A stretch of 64,000 nucleotides of DNA from positions 2,743,305 to 2,807,304 of the forward strand of contig NZ_LT837803.1 in NCBI RefSeq assembly GCF_900174485.1, given 5' to 3'. Position numbers and translations under genes: made by a program. Below, piece by piece: positions 1 through 10,793 of the stretch. Position 1 is the stretch's first letter; every line of letters begins with the position of its first letter. Below the pieces are notes generated by a model that made no database searches, was not told the origin of the DNA, and worked only from the letters and a program-made list of their open reading frames with translations. Source of the stretch: Sterolibacterium denitrificans (GTDB lineage: Bacteria > Pseudomonadota > Gammaproteobacteria > Burkholderiales > Rhodocyclaceae).

Positions 1-1
1 T

Positions 2-421
2 CTCGACCAAGCACGCGCCGCCGCCTGGCAGCGCCCGCCACGCGCCCCCGAAATCAGCCCGCCGCCCGTCTATCCCGAGCGCGAACTGAGCTACCTGGGC
101 AACGTTCTGAATGCCCGGGCGCGCGACTTCTACGCGCGCCATGGCGTGGCAGTGATCGCCAAGGCCTATGAAAGCAACCGGGAACAGGGCGAGGTTTCAC
201 TGATGATCACCAAGCACTGCCTGCGCTACAGCTACAACCTCTGCCCCAAGCAGGTGAAAGGCATCCGCCCCGAGCCGATGACCCTGATCCAGGGCAGGGA
301 CCGCCTGACCCTGCGCTTCGACTGCAAGCCTTGCGAGATGCACGTCATCGGCCCGTCCAGACAACCGGACAACGCGCGCAGCATCCCGATACTGCCGCAT
401 GCCGAACAGCGCAACCGCTGA
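2..421 (+). CDS. U32 peptidase-family protein, C-terminal fragment
   Basis: This is the last 139 codons of a gene that begins outside the window; the reading frame is open from base 2 to the stop at 419-421. The fragment carries the Cys pattern of the U32 family C-terminal region: CLRYSYNLC followed about 40 residues later by CKPCEM. In the characterised relatives (the UbiU/UbiV and RlhA/TrhP group) such cysteines hold an iron-sulfur cluster and the proteins act in tRNA/rRNA or ubiquinone hydroxylation, not as proven peptidases. Which subgroup this belongs to cannot be told from the C-terminus. The next gene is 115 bases downstream and has its own iron-regulated promoter, so this gene is probably not part of that operon. 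Confidence 0.8.
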   Translation, partial: LDQARAAAWQRPPRAPEISPPPVYPERELSYLGNVLNARARDFYARHGVAVIAKAYESNREQGEVSLMITKHCLRYSYNLCPKQVKGIRPEPMTLIQGRDRLTLRFDCKPCEMHVIGPSRQPDNARSIPILPHAEQRNR

Positions 422-472
422 ACTGCCGCGGCCCCGGTGCCTGCGATGCGCCTGCAGCACGATTGACCACTA

Positions 473-511
473 TTGACATCTCCCGGCAATTTAATGAGAA
501 TAGTTATCATT
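473..511 (+). promoter_or_regulatory. Fur-controlled promoter of tonB-exbB-exbD
   Basis: A perfect -35 box TTGACA lies at 473-478, a 17-base spacer follows, and a -10 like GAGAAT lies at 496-501. Over the -10 sits an inverted repeat TGAGAATAGTTATCA (495-509), which matches the 7-1-7 Fur consensus TGATAATnATTATCA at 12 of 14 defined positions. A repressor bound here would cover the -10, so iron-dependent repression of the downstream TonB system is expected. The site is read directly from the sequence; Fur binding is inferred. Confidence 0.8.
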
Positions 512-536
512 TGTCAAAACACTGCTGAGGTTTCCC

Positions 537-1292
537 GTGCGTCAGGCACGTCCCTGGGTTCATTTCCCGTCACCGTCACGGTATGCGGCGCGCTTCGCCA
601 AAACGCCGGGCATGCTGCCGGGCGCGTTGCTATGGTATGAACCCTGGCGCATTTCACGCACCGGCCTGATACTGGTCGTTGCAGCGCATCTGGCGCTGCT
701 GTGGGCCCTCACCCGGATCAGTGCGCCATCCGCATTGCCGCTGCTGCCGGTAGCGCCGGTGTTGAGCGTCGACCTGCTGATGCCCAGCGTCAGCGTGGCG
801 CCGCCGCAGAAAATCGAAGTCCCCGACGAGCCCGTGGTACGGCCGCCCGTCGTGCGGCCAACCCCAGTCCGGCAACCGGCACCGCCCGCCCCCGTGCTGA
901 CGACCAGCGCAACGACCGCCATGGAAGCAGCGCCCCCGATTGAACCGCCCAGCCCGGCAGCGGAAGAACCACAGCCGGCCGAAACCGCGCCTCCCCCGGC
1001 CGCAGCGCCCCAGCCGCCTCGCTTCGATGCAGCCTATCTGGACAATCCGCGTCCGGTCTACCCGACGCTGTCGCGGCGCATGGGCGAGCAGGGCACGGTG
1101 CAACTGCGCGTCCAGGTCGACGCCAATGGCCAGCCGCTGGACGTGAAGCTGCACAGCAGCAGCGGCTCGCCACGCCTGGACAACACCGCCATCGAAGCCG
1201 TGCGCCGCTGGCGCTTCGTGCCGGCCCGGCTGGGCAACAAACCCGTTGCCGCCAGCGTCATCGTACCTATCGTTTTCTCTCTCAAGGATTGA
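537..1292 (+). CDS. tonB: Energy transducer TonB
   Basis: The 251-residue protein links the inner-membrane proton motive force to outer-membrane receptors. It has one N-terminal membrane segment (about residues 41-58), a long Pro/Ala/Glu-rich periplasmic spacer (about 70-165) with paired Pro-Val and Pro-Pro runs, and a C-terminal TonB fold with the typical start FDAAYLDNPRPVYPTLSRR and the RRWRFVPA segment near the end. A GTG start at 537 is chosen because TGAGG lies six bases upstream; an ATG at 612 (residue 26) would also keep the membrane segment and gives a more usual N-terminus. It is the first gene of a tonB-exbB-exbD operon behind a Fur box, so iron siderophore or haem uptake is the likely job. 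No receptor gene is present in the window. Confidence 0.93.
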   Translation: MRQARPWVHFPSPSRYAARFAKTPGMLPGALLWYEPWRISRTGLILVVAAHLALLWALTRISAPSALPLLPVAPVLSVDLLMPSVSVAPPQKIEVPDEPVVRPPVVRPTPVRQPAPPAPVLTTSATTAMEAAPPIEPPSPAAEEPQPAETAPPPAAAPQPPRFDAAYLDNPRPVYPTLSRRMGEQGTVQLRVQVDANGQPLDVKLHSSSGSPRLDNTAIEAVRRWRFVPARLGNKPVAASVIVPIVFSLKD

Positions 1293-1294
1293 CC

Positions 1295-2140
1295 ATGGAA
1301 ACCACCTCGAACTCACTGTCCTCACTGGGATTCGGTCACTTTCTGGCGCAGGCGGATGGCATCAGCAGCTTCATCCTGCTGATCATGCTGGTCATGTCCG
1401 TCGGCACCTGGTACCTGATCATCGCCAAGGGCTTGCGGCTGTTTTTTGCCCAGCACCGCAGCAAGATTTTTCTGAAGGACTTCTGGGGTGCCGCAAGCCT
1501 CGACGCCGTGGCGCGCCAACTGCGTGAAACCGGCGTCACCGAGCCTTTCTCGCACCTGGTGCATCATGGCTTCACGGCCGTCGAACAGCACTGCGCCGCT
1601 GGTTGCGACGATTGCGAAGGCAAGAAGCCGCGCGGCTTGATCGATGCCGGCACGCCCGACGAATTTCTCACCCGCGCCCTCAAGCGCGCCATCGCCCAGG
1701 ACAAGGCGCGCATGGAGCACGGCCAGACCTTTCTTGCCACGGTGGCGTCCTCGGCGCCCTTCATCGGCCTGTTTGGCACCGTCTGGGGGATTTATCATGC
1801 CCTGCTCGCCATCGGCATGAGCGGACGCAGCAGCCTCGACCAGGTCGCCGGCCCGGTAGGCGAAGCCCTGATCATGACCGCACTGGGTCTGGCCGTGGCG
1901 ATTCCTGCCGCCGTCGCCTACAACGCCTTCGCCCGCGCCAGCCGCAATACCCTGGCCGAGCTGAATTCATTCGCCCACGATGTGTTCACCTTCCTCGCCA
2001 CCGGCTTCAAGAGCGGTCCGACGAATGCGGCGGAAAACGTCATGGCCACCTCGGACCGCATCATCGCCCGCTATCGCAATTCGGACGAAGCAACGCCGGC
2101 CCCGAGCGCCGCGCCCATCAAGTCGGCTGCCGCCGCCTGA
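1295..2140 (+). CDS. exbB: Biopolymer transport protein ExbB (MotA/TolQ/ExbB family)
   Basis: ExbB forms the pentameric inner-membrane proton channel that, with ExbD, energises TonB. The 281-residue product has a first membrane segment at about residues 25-45 and the conserved family pair later on: ATVASSAPFIGLFGTVWGIY and then the segment around EALIMTALGLAVAIPAA. The ATG at 1295 is preceded by AAGGA and starts three bases after the tonB stop, so the two are translationally close. A short insert in the cytoplasmic region (about residues 95-110) contains three closely spaced cysteines, CAAGCDDC, which are not part of the canonical family pattern as I know it. The C-terminal tail is Ala-rich. 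Confidence 0.93.
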   Translation: METTSNSLSSLGFGHFLAQADGISSFILLIMLVMSVGTWYLIIAKGLRLFFAQHRSKIFLKDFWGAASLDAVARQLRETGVTEPFSHLVHHGFTAVEQHCAAGCDDCEGKKPRGLIDAGTPDEFLTRALKRAIAQDKARMEHGQTFLATVASSAPFIGLFGTVWGIYHALLAIGMSGRSSLDQVAGPVGEALIMTALGLAVAIPAAVAYNAFARASRNTLAELNSFAHDVFTFLATGFKSGPTNAAENVMATSDRIIARYRNSDEATPAPSAAPIKSAAAA

Positions 2141-2158
2141 ACCTGAGGAGCATTTCTT

Positions 2159-2575
2159 ATGTCCTTCGGTACCCTGACGGATGAAGACGGCGACGAAGCG
2201 CTGACCGAAATCAACATGATTCCGTTGATTGACGTGATGCTGGTGCTGCTGGTGATTTTCATCGTTGCCGCGCCCCTGCTGCAGCACTCGGTGAATATCG
2301 ATCTGCCCCAGGCCTCCTCCACGCCACTGACGGCCGAGCCGGAAGCCGTGCGCCTGAGCATCGACGCCGAATCGCGGCTCTACTGGAATGACGCGCCGCT
2401 GGCCGAGGAGGCGCTGACCGCGCGATTCGGCGAGATGGCAGCGCAATCGCCGCAGCCGCAGTTGCAGCTCGCCGCCGCGCGCAGCACGCCCTACGAAAAA
2501 GTCGCCGAGGTGATGAGTGCTGCCGCTCGCGCCGGGCTGACGCGCATCGGTTTCATCACCGAACCATCCAACTGA
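2159..2575 (+). CDS. exbD: Biopolymer transport protein ExbD
   Basis: The 138-residue ExbD is the partner of ExbB in the TonB motor. It has the usual layout: a short cytoplasmic N-terminus ending in EINMIPLIDVMLVLLVIF, where the membrane-embedded Asp (in PLIDVML) is the proton-carrying residue of the family, and a periplasmic domain for the rest. A strong TGAGGAG site (2143-2149) precedes the ATG. It is the third and last gene of the iron-regulated operon and is followed by a hairpin. Confidence 0.94.
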   Translation: MSFGTLTDEDGDEALTEINMIPLIDVMLVLLVIFIVAAPLLQHSVNIDLPQASSTPLTAEPEAVRLSIDAESRLYWNDAPLAEEALTARFGEMAAQSPQPQLQLAAARSTPYEKVAEVMSAAARAGLTRIGFITEPSN

Positions 2576-2590
2576 AATTCCACGGCGATC

Positions 2591-2619
2591 GCAGGGGCAG
2601 GTTTCAAGCCCGCCCCTGC
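2591..2619. terminator. Hairpin between convergent exbD and paaY-like gene
   Basis: GCAGGGGC (2591-2598) and GCCCCTGC (2612-2619) form a perfect 8-bp stem with a 13-base loop. It sits between two convergent genes. There is no long T-run on either side, so it may be a weak two-way terminator. Confidence 0.45.
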
Positions 2620-2635
2620 GTTGCGCTGCCCGCTG

Positions 2636-3223
2636 CTACTTCCGCCATTGCGTGCGCAATTGCAGGCGCCCTTCATCCGCGCCGGTCAATGCGCTGGTCT
2701 CCGCCATGCCCGCCAGACAGCGCCGCGCCAGTTCCTGGTAAGTCTGCGTGCCGCGCGTCTTGCGGCCGACCTCGTCCTCGCCGAGCTCGCGCACGACCCG
2801 CCCCGGCACACCGGCCACCAGCACGCGCGGTGGAATCCGCATGCCCGCCTTGACGAAGCAGGAAGCGGCCACGATGGCCGACTCGCCGATTTCCACCTCG
2901 TCCATGATCACCGCATTCATCCCGACCATCACGTTGCGGCGCACGGTGCAGCCATGCAGCACGGCGCCATGGCCGATATGGCCGTTTTCCTCGACCACGG
3001 TATCGGTGCCCGGATAACCATGCATCACGCAGCCGTCCTGAACATTGCTGCCGCCCATGACGACGAGGCGGCCAAAATCGCCGCGCAGCGAAGCACAGGG
3101 GCCGATATAGCAATTCGCGCCGATGATCACATCGCCGATCAGCACCGCCGACGGATGCACGAAAGCGCTTGGATCGACAACGGGAATCAAACCTTCGAAA
3201 GCATAGACGCGTGGCGGGATCAT
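2636..3223 (-). CDS. PaaY-like hexapeptide-repeat protein (gamma-carbonic anhydrase fold)
   Basis: The 195-residue protein is a left-handed beta-helix made of hexapeptide repeats (I/V-G-x-x-x-x), with the metal-site histidines of the gamma-carbonic anhydrase class visible in CVMHGYPGT and [13 protein letters not shown]. The latter block and the general length match PaaY of phenylacetate gene clusters, a thioesterase that removes dead-end CoA adducts in that pathway, and the related CaiE. ATG at 3223 is chosen because family members begin just before the YxFEG motif; an ATG at 3229 is two codons further out. It stands alone here, without paa genes, and is divergent from msrA with 76 bases between, so the exact substrate is open. 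Confidence 0.8.
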   Translation of the reverse strand: MIPPRVYAFEGLIPVVDPSAFVHPSAVLIGDVIIGANCYIGPCASLRGDFGRLVVMGGSNVQDGCVMHGYPGTDTVVEENGHIGHGAVLHGCTVRRNVMVGMNAVIMDEVEIGESAIVAASCFVKAGMRIPPRVLVAGVPGRVVRELGEDEVGRKTRGTQTYQELARRCLAGMAETSALTGADEGRLQLRTQWRK

Positions 3224-3299
3224 GAGCATTCCTGCGCTGGGACGAAAAAACGCAGGATAATGAAAGCCGGCAGGGAATGACAGCCCGGGAAGGAAAATG

Positions 3300-3878
3300 A
3301 TGAACGCCGCCGCATCCGCCATGCCCACCGCCACGTCCACCGACAGCGCGCTGGAAACCGCCACGCTGGGCGGTGGCTGCTTCTGGTGCCTGGAAGCCAT
3401 TTTCAGCCGCCTGCGCGGCGTCGTCTCGGTGGAGTCCGGCTATAGCGGCGGACACGTCGCCGATCCCGACTATGCAACAGTCTGCACCGGCGACAGCGGC
3501 TATGCCGAAGTCGTGCGGATACGCTTCGATCCGGAGCTGATCCGCTACGGCGACTTGCTTGAAGTCTTCTTCGCCATCCATGACCCGACCACGCCGGATC
3601 GCCAGGGGCACGACGTCGGCAGCCAGTATCGCTCCGTCATCCATACCCATGGCGCCGCGCAGGAACGCAGCGCCCGCGAAGCCATTGCCGCCCTCGACGC
3701 CGCGCAGAGCTTTCCCGCGCCCATCGTCACCCAGGTGCAGCCGGCGGAACGGTTTTATCCCGCCGAGGAGGAACACCGGAACTACTACGCCAACCATCCC
3801 CACCAGGGGTATTGCCTGACCGTGGTAGCGCCCAAGCTGGTGAAGTTCCTGCGGCAGTTCGCCGAGCGCCTGAAATGA
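3300..3878 (+). CDS. msrA: Peptide-methionine (S)-S-oxide reductase MsrA
   Basis: MsrA repairs oxidised methionine in proteins. The 192-residue product has the catalytic GGCFWC motif about 25 residues in, followed by the conserved YSGG and the block [19 protein letters not shown]. The C-terminal part contains EEEHRNYY, which is typical. Two adjacent ATGs occur at 3297 and 3300; the second is better placed after AAGGAAA. The N-terminus before the active site is somewhat longer than in minimal MsrA proteins but has no signal peptide, so a cytosolic enzyme is expected. Confidence 0.95.
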   Translation: MNAAASAMPTATSTDSALETATLGGGCFWCLEAIFSRLRGVVSVESGYSGGHVADPDYATVCTGDSGYAEVVRIRFDPELIRYGDLLEVFFAIHDPTTPDRQGHDVGSQYRSVIHTHGAAQERSAREAIAALDAAQSFPAPIVTQVQPAERFYPAEEEHRNYYANHPHQGYCLTVVAPKLVKFLRQFAERLK

Positions 3879-3950
3879 TCGCAGCGCCGACCCGGCAGGC
3901 TAGAATCCGGGTTCGCCGACACTCCCTGCAACGATCCACGCCCCAGACTC

Positions 3951-5597
3951 ATGAGCCGACTGCGCATTGCCATCGCCCAGATCGATTGTCTCGTTGGCGA
4001 CTTCAGCGGCAATGCCGAACGCATCCTCGCCGCTGCCGCCCGCGCCAGCGAGCTGGGCGCCGACCTGCTGCTGACGCCCGAACTGGCGCTGAGCGGCTAT
4101 CCGCCGGAAGACCTGCTGCTGCGGCCGGATTTCCACCGCGTGGCAGCCCATGAGCTGCAGATACTGGCCCGCCGCGCCGCCGAACGAGCGCCCGGCCTGG
4201 CCCTGCTGGTGGGCCATCCGGAAGCGCGTGACGACCTGCGCTTCAACGCCGCCTCGCTGCTGCAGGACGGCCGCATCACCGCCACCTATCACAAGCAGAA
4301 TCTGCTCGATCAGCAGGTGTTCGACGAGCGGCGCTATTTTTCCGCCGGAACCCGGCCCTGCGTGCTGACGCTCAAGGGCGTGCGCTGCGGCGTGAACATC
4401 TGCGCCGATATCTGGGAGCCGGGCGCTGCCGAGAGTACCCGCGCGGCAGGCGCCGAGCTGCTGCTGGTGCTCAACGCCTCGCCTTTTCATCCCGATAAAA
4501 CCGCGCAGCGCCATGAGGTCCTGCGCGCACGCATCGCCGCCACCGGCATGCCGGCGATTTACGCCAACCTCGTCGGTGGCCAGGACGAACTGGTCTTCGA
4601 CGGCGCATCCTTTGCGCTCGACGCCCAGGGCCGGCTCACCCATCAACTGCCGGCCTGCGAGGAAGCGCTGGCCATCGTCGAGTATCGCGACGGCCGACTG
4701 CTGCCGGGAGAGGCGGAGGCAGCGATCGCCACGACCCCTTCCACCGAAGCCGCGATCTATGCCGCGCTCAAGCTGGGCGTGCGCGACTACATCGACAAGA
4801 ACGGTTTTCCCGGCGCCATCATCGGTTTTTCCGGCGGAGTCGATTCGGCGCTGGTACTGGCGATTGCCGTCGATGCCCTGGGCGCGGAACGGGTGCGCGC
4901 GGTGATGCTGCCTTCACCCTACACCTCGCAGATGAGCCTCGACGATGCGCGCGCCATGGCGCGCAATCTCGGCGTGCGCTACGACGAAATCCCCATCGCG
5001 CCGGCCATGCAGACTTTTTCCGCGCTGCTTGCGCCGCAGTTCGCCGACCTGCCGGACAATCCCCTGGATACCACGGCGGAAAACCTGCAGGCGCGCATCC
5101 GCGGCATGCTGCTGATGGCGCTGTCCAACAAGACCGGCGCCATCGTGCTGACCACCGGCAACAAGAGCGAAATGGCGGTCGGCTATGCCACGCTGTACGG
5201 CGACATGGCGGGCGGCTTCGCGGTGCTCAAGGATGTCTGCAAAACCCTGGTCTATCGCCTCTGCCGCTACCGCAACGGCCTGCGCGCCGACATTCCGGAG
5301 AACATCCTGACGCGCGCGCCCTCGGCCGAGCTCAAGCCGAACCAGACGGACCAGGACACGCTGCCCGACTACGCCACGCTCGATGCCATCGTCACCGCCT
5401 ACATGGAACAGGATCTCGGCCCGCGCGAGATCGTCGCCCTGGGCCATGCGGCGGCGGATGTGCGTCAGGTGCTCGCCCTGCTCAGGCGCAACGAATACAA
5501 GCGCCGCCAGGCGCCCGTCGGCATCCGCATCACCCGACGCGGCTTCGGCAGGGACTGGCGCTGCCCGATCACCTCGCGCCACCAGGACGAATGGTGA
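3951..5597 (+). CDS. nadE: Glutamine-dependent NAD+ synthetase
   Basis: This two-domain enzyme amidates nicotinic acid adenine dinucleotide to NAD+, using ammonia released from glutamine. The N-terminal nitrilase domain (about 1-255) shows the Glu-Lys-Cys triad: the Glu in LTPELALSGYPPEDLL, the Lys in YHKQNL and the Cys in GVNICADIWEP. The C-terminal synthetase domain shows the ATP-binding loop SGGVDS at about residue 294 and the later TTGNKSE block. At 548 residues it has the usual length of the bacterial glutamine-dependent form. It is followed after 33 bases by glnB, a pairing common in betaproteobacteria. Confidence 0.96.
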   Translation: MSRLRIAIAQIDCLVGDFSGNAERILAAAARASELGADLLLTPELALSGYPPEDLLLRPDFHRVAAHELQILARRAAERAPGLALLVGHPEARDDLRFNAASLLQDGRITATYHKQNLLDQQVFDERRYFSAGTRPCVLTLKGVRCGVNICADIWEPGAAESTRAAGAELLLVLNASPFHPDKTAQRHEVLRARIAATGMPAIYANLVGGQDELVFDGASFALDAQGRLTHQLPACEEALAIVEYRDGRLLPGEAEAAIATTPSTEAAIYAALKLGVRDYIDKNGFPGAIIGFSGGVDSALVLAIAVDALGAERVRAVMLPSPYTSQMSLDDARAMARNLGVRYDEIPIAPAMQTFSALLAPQFADLPDNPLDTTAENLQARIRGMLLMALSNKTGAIVLTTGNKSEMAVGYATLYGDMAGGFAVLKDVCKTLVYRLCRYRNGLRADIPENILTRAPSAELKPNQTDQDTLPDYATLDAIVTAYMEQDLGPREIVALGHAAADVRQVLALLRRNEYKRRQAPVGIRITRRGFGRDWRCPITSRHQDEW

Positions 5598-5603
5598 GCA
5601 TGA

Positions 5604-6002
<399 letters not shown>

Positions 6003-6015
6003 GCTATCGGAAATA

Positions 6016-7011
<996 letters not shown>

Positions 7012-7162
7012 TTATACTGGCCGGTGTTTCCGAACCGCCCCATCGCACCAATCCATACCAATCCGCAGCCAATGCCCTGCCCCGCGTCCGGCAGGCATTC
7101 CATTCGGCAAGGCCATGAAACATTCCAACACACCAATAACCAGCAACATCAAGGAGGAGCCG

Positions 7163-7846
7163 ATGCGCCCAGCAATGCCTGTTTCTACCGTTGCCCTGCG
7201 CACCCTGCCGGTGTTCGAAACGCTGAGTCACGAACGCCTCGAGGAAATCGCCCACTATGCGCGCCTGCTGCAGGTTGCCCGCAACACCGAGGTGATGCAC
7301 GCCGGCGATGCCACCAATGACATCTACGTCGTCCTGACCGGCACCCTGAAAGTTCAGATGAGCGACCAGGAAGGGCGCGAAGTGATCCTCTCGCAGCTCG
7401 GCCATGGCGACATGTTCGGCGAAATGGGCGCCATCGACGACCACCCACGCTCGGCCACCGTGGTCACCACCCAGCCCTGCGATCTGGTGGTGATTCCCAA
7501 GGAGGATTTCAAACGCTGCCTGGCCAGCAATTTCGATGTCGCCCTGTACATCATCCGCAGCCTAATCAAGCGCCTGCGCGATGCCGATCGCAAGATCGAG
7601 AGCCTGGCCCTGGTCGACGTCTTCGGCCGCGTGGCGCGTCTGCTGATCGACATGTCGGAAGAATGCGACGGGCGCCGCGTCGTCACCAAGCACATCACCC
7701 GCCAGGACATTGCCAAGACGGTCGGCGCCTCGCGCGAAATGGTCAGCCGCGTGATGCGCGACCTGCAACTGCAGGGGCTGATCGAGGAAACCAGCGACGG
7801 CCGCATCTGGCTGCGCGCGGACATCGAAAGCGGCAGCGCCACCTGA
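7163..7846 (+). CDS. Crp/Fnr-family transcription regulator
   Basis: The 227-residue regulator has an N-terminal cyclic-nucleotide-binding beta-barrel with the phosphate-cassette-like GEMGAIDDHPRSATVV, where the Arg-Ser pair resembles the cAMP contact of CRP. A long dimerisation helix and a C-terminal HTH with recognition helix VGASREMVSRVMRDL follow. There are no N-terminal clustered cysteines, so it is not an Fnr-type oxygen sensor. The start at 7163 is set by AAGGAGG at 7151-7157; an in-frame ATG at 7115 lacks such a site. It is probably CRP-like, with cAMP as the likely but unproven ligand. A GTGA-N6-TCAC palindrome, the classical CRP half-site pattern, occurs at 40,657 in this window. 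Confidence 0.88.
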   Translation: MRPAMPVSTVALRTLPVFETLSHERLEEIAHYARLLQVARNTEVMHAGDATNDIYVVLTGTLKVQMSDQEGREVILSQLGHGDMFGEMGAIDDHPRSATVVTTQPCDLVVIPKEDFKRCLASNFDVALYIIRSLIKRLRDADRKIESLALVDVFGRVARLLIDMSEECDGRRVVTKHITRQDIAKTVGASREMVSRVMRDLQLQGLIEETSDGRIWLRADIESGSAT

Positions 7847-7941
7847 GGCGACCAATCGGCTCGCGGCACCCGCAGCTTCGCCACGTACTTTATGCCCTGC
7901 ATCTTGCACTCGTTGTTTCACGCCAACCCCGCCATCACGCC

Positions 7942-8328
7942 ATGACACTTGCAGACTACATCGCCCAGCCGCCGTCATCCGGTGAAACCGGCCTGGCCCT
8001 GCAGCCGTTTCTCGATACGCCGGTGTATTTCAACCAGCCGCCGGAAAATCGCGCGCAGACGCTGACTTCCAGCGCCGACGTCGATTGGCCGCTGGAAGCC
8101 AAGCGCATCGGCGAACTGGTGACGCTGGTGTTCTACACCGACCCTGCGCACCGGCGCCTGGAACAGCCCTGCGCCACGCTGCCGTTGCGCGAATGCCTGC
8201 AAATCAGTTTCGACTTCCCCGGCGCCGATGCGATCGCGCTGGTGAATCCGGACATGCGCTGGAAATCCTTCCGCAAGGAAGATTTCGAACGCCTGCTGAA
8301 TGCCGTGCCCGGCGGCGGCTACCGCTGA
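7942..8328 (+). CDS. Hypothetical protein, 128 residues
   Basis: I do not recognise this family. The product is acidic, soluble-looking, without signal peptide or membrane segment, and ends in the segment [14 protein letters not shown]. The middle has a run of hydrophobic strands around [10 protein letters not shown] and CLQISFDF, suggesting a small alpha/beta fold. An ATG at 7942 gives the shortest complete frame; no good ribosome site precedes it. It lies between the Crp/Fnr gene and ftsK in the same direction. The codon usage matches its neighbours, so it is probably a real gene. Confidence 0.6.
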   Translation: MTLADYIAQPPSSGETGLALQPFLDTPVYFNQPPENRAQTLTSSADVDWPLEAKRIGELVTLVFYTDPAHRRLEQPCATLPLRECLQISFDFPGADAIALVNPDMRWKSFRKEDFERLLNAVPGGGYR

Positions 8329-8346
8329 CGCGTCGGTTCCCGATCC

Positions 8347-8374
8347 CTGAATCCAGCGGCGGCCTCGGTATAAT
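8347..8374 (+). promoter_or_regulatory. Candidate sigma-70 promoter upstream of ftsK
   Basis: A perfect TATAAT lies at 8369-8374, and a weak -35 (CTGAAT, 8347-8352) lies 16 bases before it. It stands in the 164-base gap before ftsK and would give a leader of about 110 bases. Confidence 0.45.
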
Positions 8375-8492
8375 CGCGCGATGTACGCAATGCACACGAT
8401 GCGCACGCCATCCGCACCGAACCTGCTGCCATTGTTTCCCCGTCCTTGTCCCTATTCCCTCCCATTCCCTTACTCCAGCCGGAGCTGACCCC

Positions 8493-10793
8493 ATGGCCGC
8501 ACTGAATGCCAACCAGCCCTTGCCGGAAAAAATCGTTGCCCTGCTGCAGGAAGCACGCTGGCTGGTGCTGGGCGCGCTGGCGCTGTATCTGATCCTGATC
8601 CTCGCCGGCTTCACGCCGAGCGATCCCGGCTGGTCGCATGCCGCCACTGCAGAGCACATTGCCAATCCCGGCGGCCGTCTCGGCGCCTGGCTGGCCGATC
8701 TGCTGCTCTATCTGTTCGGCATTTCGGCCTGGTGGCTGGTGCTGTTTCTACTGTTTGCCGTTGCCTGGGGCTATCGCCGCCTCGACAATCTCGTTCCCTC
8801 GGCCATTCCCATTTCACGCCGCGACCGGCGCCCCTTCCTGGTCGCCCTGCTCGGTTTCGCCCTGCTGCTGGCTGGCAGTTGCGGCATCGAGGCCATGCGT
8901 TTCCATACTTCCCAAGCGCTGCTGCCACTGATGCCGGGCGGCATGCTCGGTCACGAGATTGGTCGCCTGGCCACGGCCCAACTGGGTTTCAGCGGTGGCA
9001 CGCTGATCCTGATCGCGCTCTTCGCCGCCGGCGTCAGCCTGTTTACCGGCTTGTCCTGGCTGCGCATCGCCGAAGGCACGGGCGCCCTGCTGGAAATGAC
9101 GCTGCAGAAGACCTTGCAACTCTGGCAGGACTGGCAGGACCGGCGCATCGGCCGCAACATCGCCCAGCAGCGCGAAGCGGTGGTCGAACAGGAGCGCAAG
9201 AAGATCGAGGAGCTACCGCCGATCAGGATCGAGCCGCAATCCCTGGACGTGCCGCTCGCGCCCAAGGCCGAACAGCGCATCGCGAAGGAACGCCAGGCAC
9301 CGCTGTTCTTCGAGGGGGCGCTGCCGCCCTTGCATCTGCTCGACGAAGCGGCCCACAACAGCATCGACCTGCCCGACAACGAAACCCTGGAATTCACTTC
9401 CCGCCTGATCGAGCGCAAGCTGGCCGATTTCGGCGTCAACGTGCAAGTACTCGCCGCCTATCCCGGCCCGGTGGTGACACGCTATGAGATCGAGCCGGCC
9501 ATCGGCATCAAGGGCAGCCAGATCGTCAATCTGGCCAAGGATCTGGCGCGCGCCCTGTCGCTGGTCAGCATCCGCGTCGTCGAAACGATTCCCGGCAAAT
9601 CCTGCATGGCGCTGGAACTGCCGAACCCGCAACGCCAGACCGTGCGCCTGACCGAGATCATCGGCTCCAAGGCCTATCACGGCATGCACTCGCCGCTGAC
9701 GCTGGCGCTGGGCAAGGACATCGGCGGCAAACCCGTGGTGGCCGATCTGGCGAAGATGCCGCATCTGCTGGTGGCCGGCACCACCGGCTCGGGCAAGTCG
9801 GTGGGCATCAATGCGATGATCCTCTCGCTGCTCTACAAGTCCGAGCCGCAGGACGTGCGCCTGATCCTGGTCGACCCGAAAATGTTGGAGCTTTCGATCT
9901 ACGAGGGCATTCCGCACCTGCTCGCCCCCGTGGTCACCGACATGAGCAAGGCCCACAACGCCCTGCACTGGTGCGTGGGCGAAATGGAAAAGCGCTACAG
10001 GCTGATGTCGGCGCTGGGCGTGCGCAACCTTGCCGGCTTCAACGGCAAGCTGCGCGAAGCCGAGAAGAAGGAAGAGCATATCCCCAACCCGTTCTCGCTC
10101 ACGCCCGAAACACCCGAACCGCTCGCCACGCTGCCGCACATCGTGGTGATCATCGACGAGCTGGCCGACCTGATGATGGTGGTCGGCAAGAAGGTCGAGG
10201 AACTCATCGCCCGCCTGGCGCAAAAAGCGCGCGCGGCCGGCATCCACCTGATCCTGGCCACCCAGCGGCCCAGCGTGGATGTCATCACGGGTCTCATCAA
10301 GGCCAACATCCCGACGCGCATTTCCTTTCAGGTCTCGTCGAAAATCGACTCGCGCACCATTCTCGACCAGATGGGCGCCGAGGCCCTGCTGGGCCAGGGC
10401 GACATGCTCTATCTGGCGCCGGGCACCGGCCTGCCGCAGCGCGTGCATTGCGCTTTCGTGGCCGATGACGAAGTGCACCGCGTGGTCGAATACCTGAAGA
10501 AAGTCGGTGAACCCGACTATATCGAGGGCATCCTTGAAGCCCCGGCCGGTGAAGCGGCCGGCGGCGGCGAACTGGGCGGCGAAGCCGGCGATGAAGCCGA
10601 TCCGATGTACGACCAGGCCGTCGAAGTGGTGCTGAAGACGCGCCGTCCGTCGATCTCCCTGGTGCAGCGCCATTTGCGCATCGGCTACAACCGCGCGGCC
10701 CGCCTGATCGAACAGATGGAACGCGCCGGCCTGGTTTCCGCAATGAATGCCGCCGGCAGCCGCGAAGTCCTGGTGCCGGAGCGCAGCGAATGA
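8493..10793 (+). CDS. ftsK: DNA translocase FtsK
   Basis: FtsK pumps chromosome ends through the closing septum and activates XerCD at dif. The 766-residue protein has four to five N-terminal membrane segments (about 20-180), a short charged linker, the RecA-like motor with Walker A in TTGSGKSVG (about residue 430) and Walker B in [16 protein letters not shown], and a C-terminal gamma winged-helix domain ([12 protein letters not shown] onward) that reads KOPS sites. The linker is much shorter than in E. coli FtsK, which is normal for betaproteobacteria. The ATG at 8493 gives a start directly before the first membrane segment. It overlaps lolA by four bases (ATGA), so the two are co-translated. 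Confidence 0.96.
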   Translation: MAALNANQPLPEKIVALLQEARWLVLGALALYLILILAGFTPSDPGWSHAATAEHIANPGGRLGAWLADLLLYLFGISAWWLVLFLLFAVAWGYRRLDNLVPSAIPISRRDRRPFLVALLGFALLLAGSCGIEAMRFHTSQALLPLMPGGMLGHEIGRLATAQLGFSGGTLILIALFAAGVSLFTGLSWLRIAEGTGALLEMTLQKTLQLWQDWQDRRIGRNIAQQREAVVEQERKKIEELPPIRIEPQSLDVPLAPKAEQRIAKERQAPLFFEGALPPLHLLDEAAHNSIDLPDNETLEFTSRLIERKLADFGVNVQVLAAYPGPVVTRYEIEPAIGIKGSQIVNLAKDLARALSLVSIRVVETIPGKSCMALELPNPQRQTVRLTEIIGSKAYHGMHSPLTLALGKDIGGKPVVADLAKMPHLLVAGTTGSGKSVGINAMILSLLYKSEPQDVRLILVDPKMLELSIYEGIPHLLAPVVTDMSKAHNALHWCVGEMEKRYRLMSALGVRNLAGFNGKLREAEKKEEHIPNPFSLTPETPEPLATLPHIVVIIDELADLMMVVGKKVEELIARLAQKARAAGIHLILATQRPSVDVITGLIKANIPTRISFQVSSKIDSRTILDQMGAEALLGQGDMLYLAPGTGLPQRVHCAFVADDEVHRVVEYLKKVGEPDYIEGILEAPAGEAAGGGELGGEAGDEADPMYDQAVEVVLKTRRPSISLVQRHLRIGYNRAARLIEQMERAGLVSAMNAAGSREVLVPERSE

